The notes under the pieces are model-generated. The model worked only from the letters and a program-made list of their open reading frames with translations. It had not been told where the DNA came from and did no database searches. A program made the position numbers and the translations under genes. From the NCBI GenBank assembly GCA_044353905.1, contig JBILBA010000004.1, positions 27,690-91,689 on the forward strand: 64,000 bases of DNA. The letters run 5' to 3'. Positions 45,108-52,798 of the stretch are shown here, in pieces. How positions within the stretch are numbered: the stretch's first letter is position 1; each line of letters opens with the position of its first letter. The stretch is from MWH-TA3 sp044353905 (GTDB lineage: Bacteria; Actinomycetota; Actinomycetes; Actinomycetales; Microbacteriaceae).

Positions 45108-45985
45108 TGCGAGATCCCCGTGAAGCGTCACTCATCGCTGTTGAAAGACGGCGCGCGCGGGCTGCGGTCAAACGCTCAATCGCGAGCGGGGAGAGAACGC
45201 CGCTCGTGGTCGCTCGTCGAGCATGGCGAGAAGCGGATTCCGCGGAGGCGAGCCTGCGGGTTACCGAATTTCTGGGCAGTATCGCTGGCATCGGTGCGAT
45301 CAAGATCCCGCGCATCCTGACTGAACTGGGTATCTCACCGCGAAAGCGACTTGGAGGCCTGGGCGCTCGGCAGATCGAAACCCTCAGTGAGTGGCTCCGG
45401 GTTAGAGCGCCCCACGAAAACGAGCCACTCCGCCGCGCGAAGCTTGTCGTTGTCGCCGGACCGACCGCGGTGGGCAAGGGCACTGTCGTGGCTCGAATCA
45501 GAGAGACACACCCCGATGTCAGATTCTCTGTCTCGGCGACTACGCGTCCGCCTCGTCCGGGCGAAGTCGACGGTGAGCACTACCTTTTCGTCACGGAAGC
45601 GGAATTCGACCAGCTCGTCGAGACGAAAAAGATGCTGGAGTGGGCCGTCGTTCACGGTCAGCATCGTTACGGCACCCCACGCGGGCCGATTGACACTGCG
45701 CTGGCCGGCGGTTCCAGCATCATCCTGGAGATCGACATACAGGGCGCTCGGCAGGTCAAGAACGCAATGCCCGAAGCGCTGCTGGTATTCCTTCTGCCAC
45801 CGTCATGGGAAGAACTGGTCCGCAGACTTCAGACCCGCGGAACGGAAAGTCCAGAGGAGCAGGCTCGTCGACTCGGGACGGCGAAAATTGAATTCGATGC
45901 GCAGTCCGAGTTTGATGTCACGATTGTCAACGACGATGTCGATGCTGCCTCGGAAGCCGTCGTACACTTAATGACAGACATCTAG
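45107..45985 (+). CDS. gmk: Fused actinobacterial integration host factor (mIHF-like) - guanylate kinase
   Basis: This is one uninterrupted frame of 292 residues. Residues 1 to about 105 resemble mIHF, the actinobacterial DNA-binding nucleoid protein: a basic helical start, then VTEFLGSIAGIGAIKIPRIL and ELGISPRKRLGGLGARQ, the helix-turn core. From about residue 112 it is guanylate kinase (GMP to GDP): P-loop AGPTAVGKGTVVAR near 117, SATTRPPRPGEVDGEHY, and LEIDIQGARQVK. In mycobacteria mihF and gmk are separate adjacent genes. I see no stop or frameshift between the two parts. It overlaps pyrF by one base and is followed by rpoZ. Confidence 0.9.
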   Translation: MRDPREASLIAVERRRARAAVKRSIASGERTPLVVARRAWREADSAEASLRVTEFLGSIAGIGAIKIPRILTELGISPRKRLGGLGARQIETLSEWLRVRAPHENEPLRRAKLVVVAGPTAVGKGTVVARIRETHPDVRFSVSATTRPPRPGEVDGEHYLFVTEAEFDQLVETKKMLEWAVVHGQHRYGTPRGPIDTALAGGSSIILEIDIQGARQVKNAMPEALLVFLLPPSWEELVRRLQTRGTESPEEQARRLGTAKIEFDAQSEFDVTIVNDDVDAASEAVVHLMTDI

Positions 45986-45999
45986 TCGGAAGGCGAACC

Positions 46000-46248
46000 A
46001 TGAACACGAGCAAGGGCATCATTGACCCTCCCATTGACGAACTCCTCGAGAAGGTCGATTCGAAGTATCAGCTCGTGATTGTTGCGTCGAAGCGCGCTAG
46101 AGAGATCAACGATTACTACGTAGAGCGCGCCGAGGGCACCGTCACCACTGCCGGACCACTCGTCGAATTCTCGGTTGACGAGAAGCCCCTCACGATCGCG
46201 ATGCGCGAAATCAACGAAGGTCTCGTTGAAATTGGCAACACCAAGTAG
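46000..46248 (+). CDS. rpoZ: DNA-directed RNA polymerase omega subunit
   Basis: This 82-residue omega subunit begins MNTSKGIIDPPIDELLEKVDS and has the conserved KYQLVIVASKRAREINDYY segment that clamps beta-prime. It lies 14 bases after gmk, with GGAAGG as ribosome site. A TACACT hexamer inside the gmk end (45963-45968) could be a -10. Confidence 0.93.
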   Translation: MNTSKGIIDPPIDELLEKVDSKYQLVIVASKRAREINDYYVERAEGTVTTAGPLVEFSVDEKPLTIAMREINEGLVEIGNTK

Positions 46249-46321
46249 TTAGCCGGCCATCCGCCGACCATTTGTTGTCGCGGGGCGAGGTCTCGGGTCC
46301 GACCCCACGAGTACGCTGTAA
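46249..46321 (+). other. Gap between rpoZ and the metK-coupled small ORF
   Basis: I see no gene in these 73 bases. coaBC, which occupies the rpoZ-metK interval in many actinobacteria, is absent. A GC-rich hairpin CTCGGGT-CCG-ACCC-(CA)-CGAG (about 46292-46311) has no U-run. A -10-like TACGCT at 46312-46317 follows. Confidence 0.4.
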
Positions 46322-46426
46322 GTGAACTCCAAAGCCTCTCTAATCGTCGCCGCGTCGCGAGACACGATGGCAGATGCGCCTCGGATGCTCGCCCTTGTCA
46401 GCCGACAGAAAGTGACGTATCGATGA
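46322..46426 (+). CDS. Candidate small ORF coupled to metK
   Basis: The GTG at 46322, just after an in-frame TAA, opens 34 codons beginning V-N-S-K-A-S and ending R-Q-K-V-T-Y-R. Its TGA overlaps the metK ATG as ATGA, in a different frame from metK. Third positions are mostly G or C, as in real genes nearby. A shorter version from the ATG at 46367 is also possible. metK itself has only a weak ribosome site, so this ORF could deliver ribosomes to metK. It has no recognisable homology. It may be chance or the remnant of a lost gene such as coaBC. Confidence 0.3.
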   Translation: MNSKASLIVAASRDTMADAPRMLALVSRQKVTYR

Positions 46427-47598
46427 CCCTCCGGCTATTCACCAGCGAATCCGTTACGAGCGGCCACCCCGACAAATTGTGCGATCAATTGTCCGACGCA
46501 ATTCTCGATGCGATTCTTGCGCAAGATCGAAATTCAAAGGTCGCAGTTGAATGTCTTGCTTCCGGCGGACTGATCCATGTCGCGGGGGAAGTCCGCACCG
46601 AGGGCTACGTCGATATCGACCGGGTCGTGCGCGACGCGATTCTTGACATTGGCTACGATTCGGCAGAAGTTGATTTTGACGGGCGAACCTGCGGAATCAT
46701 GATGTCAATTGCCGAACAGTCGCCAGAAATCAACAGCGCTGTTGATAAAGGAGACGAACTCGGGGCCGGTGACCAAGGGTTGATGTTTGGCTTTGCGTGC
46801 AACGAGACGCCAGTTTTCATGCCAGCTCCGATCTATTTCGCCCACCGCCTGGCGGAACGCCTTGAAGAAGTTCGCAAGCAGGGAATTGTCTCGTACCTCC
46901 GTCCGGATGGGAAAACGCAAGTGACCATCGGATATGAAGGACACGTTCCGCGCAGCGTTAACGCGATCGTCGTCTCGACGCAGCATGCTCCAACCGTCGA
47001 TGGTCGTGCGATTTCTCAAGATCTGATTGCGGCTGACATCCGTGAACACGTCATTAACCCTGTGTTTGATGGGTCCGGTCTGGACATGAGCAACGTGACC
47101 TATTTCATCAATCCGTCGGGGTCGTTCGAACACGGCGGACCAGGCAGCGACGCGGGATTGACGGGTCGCAAGATCATTGTCGACACCTACGGTGGCGCGG
47201 CTCGCCACGGCGGAGGGGCCTTTTCGGGGAAAGACCCGTCAAAGGTTGACCGCTCTGGCGCCTACGCAATGCGCTGGGTCGCAAAAAACGCCGTCGCTGC
47301 TGGACTCGCTGATCGGCTCGAGGTTCAAGTCGCCTATGCAATCGGCGTAGCCGAGCCGATCGGGTTGTACGTCGAAGCGTTCGGCACAGAAACAGTGCCG
47401 CTCGACAAAATTCAACGCGTGCTCGAGTCAGTGTTCGACCTTCGCCCAGCGGCCATCATCCGTGACCTCGACCTCCTCAACCGGAACTTCCGTCAGACGG
47501 CGACCTACGGACACTTCGGACGCGAGGGCGACAACTTCACCTGGGAGCGTTTAGACCGGGTTGACGCCATCCGCGCCGCGCTCGCCGAAATCGGATAG
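46423..47598 (+). CDS. metK: S-adenosylmethionine synthetase
   Basis: MetK makes SAM from methionine and ATP. The 391 residues contain SGHPDKLCDQLSDAILD, the signature GAGDQGLMFGFA, and the P-loop-like GGGAFSGKDPSKVDRSGAY. No SAM riboswitch pattern I recognise is present upstream. priA follows directly. Confidence 0.96.
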   Translation: MTLRLFTSESVTSGHPDKLCDQLSDAILDAILAQDRNSKVAVECLASGGLIHVAGEVRTEGYVDIDRVVRDAILDIGYDSAEVDFDGRTCGIMMSIAEQSPEINSAVDKGDELGAGDQGLMFGFACNETPVFMPAPIYFAHRLAERLEEVRKQGIVSYLRPDGKTQVTIGYEGHVPRSVNAIVVSTQHAPTVDGRAISQDLIAADIREHVINPVFDGSGLDMSNVTYFINPSGSFEHGGPGSDAGLTGRKIIVDTYGGAARHGGGAFSGKDPSKVDRSGAYAMRWVAKNAVAAGLADRLEVQVAYAIGVAEPIGLYVEAFGTETVPLDKIQRVLESVFDLRPAAIIRDLDLLNRNFRQTATYGHFGREGDNFTWERLDRVDAIRAALAEIG

Positions 47599-47603
47599 CG
47601 GTG

Positions 47604-49442
47604 ATGCGACTAGTCGCTCACGTGCTGGTCGAGTCGCCTGTGCCGCGGCTCGACCGTTTGCTCGACTATGTGATCCCTGAAGAGTTGACCCACGAGGTTG
47701 TTGTCGGGTGCCGTGTCCGTGTTCCGCTCGGAAAAGGCGGTGCTCGGCGCATCGACGCCTTCGTCGTCGGCATTTCGGAAAAATCTTCGACCGAGATGGT
47801 GTTGGCCGAAATCGAGTCGACCCACGGAAGTGTCCCAGTCCTCACTCCCGCCCTGTGGAGTTTGGCTCGTGCGGTCGCCGACCGAAACGGCGGCGGTGCG
47901 GCTGACGTGCTGCGAGGCGCAATCCCGAAACGGGGTGTCCGTATCGAGAAGGGGAGGGTGTTCTCGCCGCGGGCCATGCCGGCGCCACGGCCGACCGAAC
48001 GAACGGCACTCACTCTCGACACCGGTGTCATCGAAACGCCCCAGGGTCCAACGCTCCGTTCACTTTCTCACGTCGCGGAACTCGTCAGAAGTGCTGAGGC
48101 CGGTGTGATTGTGGTGGTTCCCGATTGGCGAGATCTGGCACTTCTCAGTCGCGCACTCGGAGACGTTCCTCATGTCACCGTCGATTCCTCGGGGACGCCC
48201 TCTGAACGCTACGGCCGCTACCTCGACATCCTCTCAGGTGACGCGCGCATCGTGATTGGTACGCGAGCTGCGGTGTACGCGCCGGTCCTTGACCTTGAGT
48301 TGCTTATCGTGGTCGACGAGTCAGATCCACTACTCGAAGAACCCCATACGCCGTATGTACACGCGAGAGACGCGGCCGTCGTTCGGAATTCCATCGAGGG
48401 TGGGCGTCTTGTTTTTGCGTCAATCACGCCGTCGGTCGAGTCGACACGATTTGTGGAGCTCGGATTCATTGAACCCTCGGTGACGAAGCCGTCCAGAACG
48501 TCGGTGATGTTGGCTAACGACGTCAGCGATGATGGCTTTGCGTCGCGCGCCCGCATCCCATCCAGCGGTTGGAAAGTTCTTCGTGAAGCTCTGGAGCGAG
48601 GGCCCGTGCTTGTCCAAGTGTCGAGACCCGGCTTCACGCCACAGGTTGTGTGCGCCGCGTGTAGAACGCCTCACCGCTGTGGAACCTGTAGGTCATTGCT
48701 ATCGGGTAATCGAGATGGAACCGTCCTCTGTCGTGTCTGTGGGCTCACCCCAATCGGTTTGAAGTGCGCGCACTGTTCGGGGCGCGAGACGGCCTGGTCG
48801 GGAGTCGGATCCGTTCGGACCGCGGATGAATTGGGTCGGGCGTTCCCCGGAGTGCCCGTGGTGGTGGCCGATGGTGAACATCGCGCTCTCGAGGTTCCGC
48901 GCCGAGCCTCTCTCGTCATTGCAACGCGTGGCGCCGAGCCAATCGTCTCTGGAGGATATGAGGCGGTTCTGATTGTCGACGGCGACAAAGAACTTCAGCG
49001 ACCGGGTCTTCGCACCTCGGAAAACTGTCTGCGGTGGTGGGGTCACGCCTCCAGCCTCGCGGCGGACGGAGCCACAGTCGTGCTTGCGAACGTTGACGGA
49101 GCGTTCGCGAGTCTGTTTGCCTCGAACCAGTGGGAAACAATCATCGAAACGGAATTGCGCGAACGGCGCGCTTTGGGATTCCCCCCGGCAACCAGGGCGA
49201 TCGCTGTTCGCGGTTCCATCAAGGACCTCCAATCGGTTCGCGAGCTCGACGAGGTTTCCGGCCATCGAATTATGGGTCCTGCCAAAGATGGCGAATCTTT
49301 CCGCATCGTTGTTCTGGCGGACTATCGGACTGCACCGGCCGCGATCTCGGCAATTCGCGTTCACACCGTTGCCACCAATGCCGTGAACGTTCGAGTGCAT
49401 TGCGACGACCTCACGATTTTCGACGATGTCGACAATGACTGA
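47604..49442 (+). CDS. priA: Primosomal protein N' (PriA), helicase-degenerate actinobacterial form
   Basis: This 612-residue PriA homologue has the N-terminal DNA-binding domain (LDYVIPEE, VGCRVRVPLGKG) and the zinc-binding insert with four CxxC pairs near residues 350-395 (CAAC, CGTC, CRVC, CAHC). The Walker A motif of PriA helicases is missing: the expected place reads VIVVVPDWRDLALLS, and the DEEH box reads VVDESDPLLEE. It probably works as a loader at restarted forks without helicase activity, as accepted for actinobacterial PriA. The ATG at 47604 is preferred over the GTG one codon earlier. Confidence 0.9.
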   Translation: MRLVAHVLVESPVPRLDRLLDYVIPEELTHEVVVGCRVRVPLGKGGARRIDAFVVGISEKSSTEMVLAEIESTHGSVPVLTPALWSLARAVADRNGGGAADVLRGAIPKRGVRIEKGRVFSPRAMPAPRPTERTALTLDTGVIETPQGPTLRSLSHVAELVRSAEAGVIVVVPDWRDLALLSRALGDVPHVTVDSSGTPSERYGRYLDILSGDARIVIGTRAAVYAPVLDLELLIVVDESDPLLEEPHTPYVHARDAAVVRNSIEGGRLVFASITPSVESTRFVELGFIEPSVTKPSRTSVMLANDVSDDGFASRARIPSSGWKVLREALERGPVLVQVSRPGFTPQVVCAACRTPHRCGTCRSLLSGNRDGTVLCRVCGLTPIGLKCAHCSGRETAWSGVGSVRTADELGRAFPGVPVVVADGEHRALEVPRRASLVIATRGAEPIVSGGYEAVLIVDGDKELQRPGLRTSENCLRWWGHASSLAADGATVVLANVDGAFASLFASNQWETIIETELRERRALGFPPATRAIAVRGSIKDLQSVRELDEVSGHRIMGPAKDGESFRIVVLADYRTAPAAISAIRVHTVATNAVNVRVHCDDLTIFDDVDND

Positions 49443-49448
49443 AACAAT
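49443..49448 (+). promoter_or_regulatory. Possible -10 element (AACAAT) for a leaderless fmt
   Basis: AACAAT directly follows the priA TGA and ends 6 bases before the fmt ATG. Both the hexamer and the distance are the same as those upstream of aroC. No ribosome site is visible. Confidence 0.35.
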
Positions 49449-49454
49449 GAAGTC

Positions 49455-50357
49455 ATGAGTACACGCATCGTGTTTGCCGGCAGCCCCGAGGTGGCGGTGC
49501 CGTATCTGCGTGCTCTTCACTCCGCCCGATTCGACATCCGCGCTGTGATCACACGAGAGGACTCGCGTCAGGGCCGGAAAGGGATTGTGACACCCACGGC
49601 AGTCGCGCGTGCTGCGATGGAACTCGACCTCCCAATCATCAAATCCAATTCGCTCCGCGCAATCGACATTCCCGAGGTCGATATCGGCGTGGTCGTCGCT
49701 TTCGGGGGCCTCGTGCCTCCTCGACTCCTCTCCGAACCCACCCACGGCTGGGCGAATGTCCATTTCTCTGTTTTGCCGAAGTACCGCGGAGCCGCTCCTG
49801 TTCAACGCTCGCTGTGGAATGGTGAATCGGCGTCGGGCATTTCGATCTTTCGGCTCGTCACGGAAATGGATGCGGGACCGGTGTACTTCAGTCGGTCGAT
49901 CCCGTTCGACGACTCCGAGACGGCTTCCGAGGCGTTGGGTCGAATAGCGAACGAAACCACCGACGAACTTGTCGGCACTCTCCGGCTCGTGGTGACCGAT
50001 GCCATCTCGGCGACGGAGCAGACGGGCGATCCCAGTTTCGCTCCCAAGATGACCCGCGAGGACGGTCGAATTGATTGGTCTCTCGACGCGTCCACAATCA
50101 TCACGCGAATCAGAGCCGTCACCGCTGAACCGGGGGCGTACACGAGCGTCAATGGTGAATCAGTCGCTATCGGGCGGGTCGCACGCGAAGTCGGACCCTC
50201 TTTCCCACGCGGCGAAGTTGTGGCGAGCGCTGGTCGCGTTTTTGTCGGCACCGGCGGTGATTCGGTCGAGTTGCTGGAAGTGAAACCCGCGGGAAAAACG
50301 ATGATGCCGGCTGCGGACTGGGTGCGCGGGCACCGCTCTTCTCTGGTGTGTGAATGA
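49455..50357 (+). CDS. fmt: Methionyl-tRNA formyltransferase
   Basis: Fmt formylates initiator Met-tRNA using 10-formyl-THF. The 300 residues start RIVFAGSPEVAVPYL and include FSVLPKYRGAAPVQRSLWNGE, with the conserved histidine and asparagine region just before it, and the C-terminal tRNA-binding domain. It overlaps rsmB by 4 bases (ATGA). Confidence 0.95.
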   Translation: MSTRIVFAGSPEVAVPYLRALHSARFDIRAVITREDSRQGRKGIVTPTAVARAAMELDLPIIKSNSLRAIDIPEVDIGVVVAFGGLVPPRLLSEPTHGWANVHFSVLPKYRGAAPVQRSLWNGESASGISIFRLVTEMDAGPVYFSRSIPFDDSETASEALGRIANETTDELVGTLRLVVTDAISATEQTGDPSFAPKMTREDGRIDWSLDASTIITRIRAVTAEPGAYTSVNGESVAIGRVAREVGPSFPRGEVVASAGRVFVGTGGDSVELLEVKPAGKTMMPAADWVRGHRSSLVCE

Positions 50358-51682
50358 CGACGGCGCGCGAGGTCGCGCTCGACGTCACGGCGCACGTGCG
50401 AATCGATGACGCCTATTCAAATCTGATTCTGCCGAATGCAATACGTGACGCGCGCCTGAGCTCGCGGGACTCTGGGCATGCGACTGATTTGACCTATGGC
50501 TCGCTTCGGTGGCAATCATTGTTGGACGCGGTCCTCCGCGACTGCGTGACGGGGTCGTGGGAACGCGTCGATGCCGAAGTGCTCGACGTGTTGCGACTGG
50601 CCACCTACGAACTGATCGTTCGGCGCGATCCGCCACACATCATCAACGAATGGGTGAATCTCGCGAACCGTCGCGTTCGTCGTGCAGCCGGTTTTGTCAA
50701 CGCGACGCTTCGGGCTGTGTCGAAGCGCACTCCTGACGAGTGGCGGGCAACAATCACGGCGAGCGCGACCGATATCGCCGGTCGAGCGATTGCCCACTCC
50801 CATCCTGAATGGATTGTCCGAGAGTTCACGGAATTGCTGGGAGCCAGTGAGGCTGACGAACTGCTCGTCGCCAACAACACGTCACCCGTTCCGACGCTCA
50901 TTGCACTCCCGGGACTCGCAATTCGACCAATAGGAGCTGAACCCACACCATTTTCACCATTCGGTTTTCGTTCGAGCGGCGGGTCTTTGACCGAAGAGCC
51001 TGGAGTCGCCGATGGAGTTGTTCGGGTTCAAGACGAAGGCTCGCAATTGGCGGCGTTGCTGTTGACCGCAGTGTCGCCCGTTCGCAGTGGTGAACGTTGG
51101 CTCGATCTGTGTGCGGGGCCTGGTGGCAAGACCGCCGTCCTCGCAGCGGTTGGGCTGGTCGCTGGTGCCACGGTGGTGGCCAACGAGGTGCAAGCGCATC
51201 GAGCAGCGCTCGTCCGGAAATCGCTTGCACCGTTCGACGGACGCGTGGAAATCACCGTTCGCGACGGACGAGAGTTGTGTTCTGAGAACCCCGACGCCTT
51301 TGACCGAATCCTCGTCGACGCGCCGTGTACGGGACTAGGAGCATTGCGCAGGCGGCCCGAATCGCGCTGGCGAAAAAACTTCGATGACCTTGACGAGCTC
51401 GTTCCGCTACAACGCGAATTGCTCTCTGCCGCATTAGGTAGTCTCACGGTCGGCGGCGTGGTTGCCTATGTGACCTGTTCGCCCCTCACCGCAGAAACTG
51501 TCGACGTTGTTGACGCGGTTCTTGCCGAGCACCCCGAAGCCGAAGTCATCGATACGGCAGCGATTCTGGTGTCTATCGCCCCTCAGCTGACGGACGCGAC
51601 ACGCGGCACGGCGGTTCAGTTATACCCGCACCGACACGACACCGATGCGATGTTCATTCAGTTGATTCGCCGGACGCGATAG
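50354..51682 (+). CDS. rsmB: 16S rRNA m5C967 methyltransferase RsmB
   Basis: This 442-residue NusB-like plus methyltransferase protein (Sun/Fmu) has an N-terminal helical domain to about residue 140, the SAM motif WLDLCAGPGGKT near 250, and the two catalytic cysteines in DAPCTGLGALRRRPE and YVTCSPLTAET. It modifies 16S rRNA. The stop TAG begins the -10 of rpe. Confidence 0.94.
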   Translation: MTTAREVALDVTAHVRIDDAYSNLILPNAIRDARLSSRDSGHATDLTYGSLRWQSLLDAVLRDCVTGSWERVDAEVLDVLRLATYELIVRRDPPHIINEWVNLANRRVRRAAGFVNATLRAVSKRTPDEWRATITASATDIAGRAIAHSHPEWIVREFTELLGASEADELLVANNTSPVPTLIALPGLAIRPIGAEPTPFSPFGFRSSGGSLTEEPGVADGVVRVQDEGSQLAALLLTAVSPVRSGERWLDLCAGPGGKTAVLAAVGLVAGATVVANEVQAHRAALVRKSLAPFDGRVEITVRDGRELCSENPDAFDRILVDAPCTGLGALRRRPESRWRKNFDDLDELVPLQRELLSAALGSLTVGGVVAYVTCSPLTAETVDVVDAVLAEHPEAEVIDTAAILVSIAPQLTDATRGTAVQLYPHRHDTDAMFIQLIRRTR

Positions 51683-51685
51683 CCT
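51680..51685 (+). promoter_or_regulatory. Probable -10 element (TAGCCT) for a leaderless rpe, starting at the rsmB stop codon
   Basis: TAGCCT is the rsmB TAG plus CCT and ends 7 bases before the rpe ATG. No ribosome site fits between them. Confidence 0.5.
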
Positions 51686-51692
51686 GACGCAA

Positions 51693-52358
51693 ATGACTGT
51701 TCGAATCAACCCCAGCATCCTCAGTGCGGATTTCGCCAATATGGCGCACGATTTGGCGCGGATTGATAACGCCGATTTTGCCCACGTGGACGTGATGGAC
51801 AACCACTTCGTCCCCAACCTCACCTTCGGACCTCGAATGGTTGAGCGGATCAAGGCAACATCGCCGATTCCGCTCGATGTCCACCTCATGATCGCGGACC
51901 AAGATCGCTGGGCGCCGGGTTACGCCGAGTTGGGCGCCGAGTCCCTCACGCTTCACGTCGAGGCGACGACCGACCCGGTTGCTGTTGCCTCCGCCATCCA
52001 CGCCATCGGTTCACGAGTCGGTATCGCGCTCAAACCCGGAACGCCATTTTCCGATATCGAAGAGATCGCCCAGCACTTCGACCAAATCCTCGTGATGACC
52101 GTCGAGCCCGGGTTCGGGGGCCAAAAATTCATGGCGGATCAGATGCAGAAGGTACGAGAGGTCGCAGCGTTCCGAGCAAAGACCGGAACCGAGTTCTGGA
52201 TTCAAGTTGACGGTGGAGTGGATGCGCTCACGATCGAACTCGCAGCGGAGGCGGGTGCTGACACATTTGTCGCGGGCTCGGCCGTCTACGGGACCGATAA
52301 TCCATCAATCGCGATCGAGAATCTCCGTAGGATTGCTCGAGAACATTCACATCATTAG
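51693..52358 (+). CDS. rpe: Ribulose-phosphate 3-epimerase
   Basis: This 221-residue (beta/alpha)8 enzyme of the pentose phosphate pathway has metal-binding HVDVMDNHFVPNLTFG, the HLMI segment, VEPGFGGQKFM, and the phosphate site near AGSAVYG. The FKBP gene follows after 7 bases, whereas in many relatives hisE and hisG follow rpe. Confidence 0.95.
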   Translation: MTVRINPSILSADFANMAHDLARIDNADFAHVDVMDNHFVPNLTFGPRMVERIKATSPIPLDVHLMIADQDRWAPGYAELGAESLTLHVEATTDPVAVASAIHAIGSRVGIALKPGTPFSDIEEIAQHFDQILVMTVEPGFGGQKFMADQMQKVREVAAFRAKTGTEFWIQVDGGVDALTIELAAEAGADTFVAGSAVYGTDNPSIAIENLRRIAREHSHH

Positions 52359-52365
52359 GAGCAAC

Positions 52366-52722
52366 ATGAATAAGCCCGAAATTGAACCCACGCTTGGGCC
52401 GGAACCCACCGAGCTCGTCATCGAAGACCTCACGGTTGGTGACGGCGACGAGGCGACGCCCGGCGGTAACGTCGAAGTCCATTACCTCGGTGTGACGTTC
52501 GAGGGGGAAGAATTCGACGCGTCATGGAACCGTGGCGAAAGCATCGAATTCCCGTTGAACGGTCTGATTCGCGGTTGGCAAGAGGGCATCCCCGGAATGA
52601 AGGTGGGCGGTCGCAGGAAGCTCATTTGTCCTCCTATGTGGGCGTACGGTCCTGCCGGCGGAGGTCATCGTTTGTCCGGCCAGACGTTGGTTTTCGTCAT
52701 CGATCTCCTCGCTGTTCGTTAG
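52366..52722 (+). CDS. FKBP-type peptidyl-prolyl cis-trans isomerase
   Basis: This 118-residue single-domain cytoplasmic FKBP has no signal peptide. Family residues are seen in VEVHYLGVTFEGEEFDASW, LIRGWQEGIPGMKVGGRRKL and YGPAGGGHRLSGQTLVFVIDL. The ATG is preceded by AGGAG; the longer upstream frame lies inside rpe. General folding help is assumed; the client proteins are unknown. Confidence 0.9.
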   Translation: MNKPEIEPTLGPEPTELVIEDLTVGDGDEATPGGNVEVHYLGVTFEGEEFDASWNRGESIEFPLNGLIRGWQEGIPGMKVGGRRKLICPPMWAYGPAGGGHRLSGQTLVFVIDLLAVR

Positions 52723-52798
52723 CCGCTCACAAGCCGAATTCCAGCACCGAGCGTTAGGTCCCCGTTCATCCAGTTCTGACGACAAAGGGCGTGAAAGC
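52723..52798 (+). other. Gap upstream of trpE
   Basis: These 76 bases hold no clear promoter or terminator. I translated the frame that ends on the ATGA at the trpE start and found no tryptophan codons, so a classical trpL attenuator peptide is not present in that frame. The ribosome site of trpE is weak. Confidence 0.35.

Noticed and set aside
46249..46422. SAM riboswitch in front of metK
   Set aside because: I could not align the region with any SAM riboswitch consensus I know, and the interval is better explained by a short coupled ORF; a covariance-model search would settle it.
52723..52798. Tryptophan attenuator leader peptide before trpE
   Set aside because: I found no run of TGG codons and no terminator hairpin in the 76-base gap.
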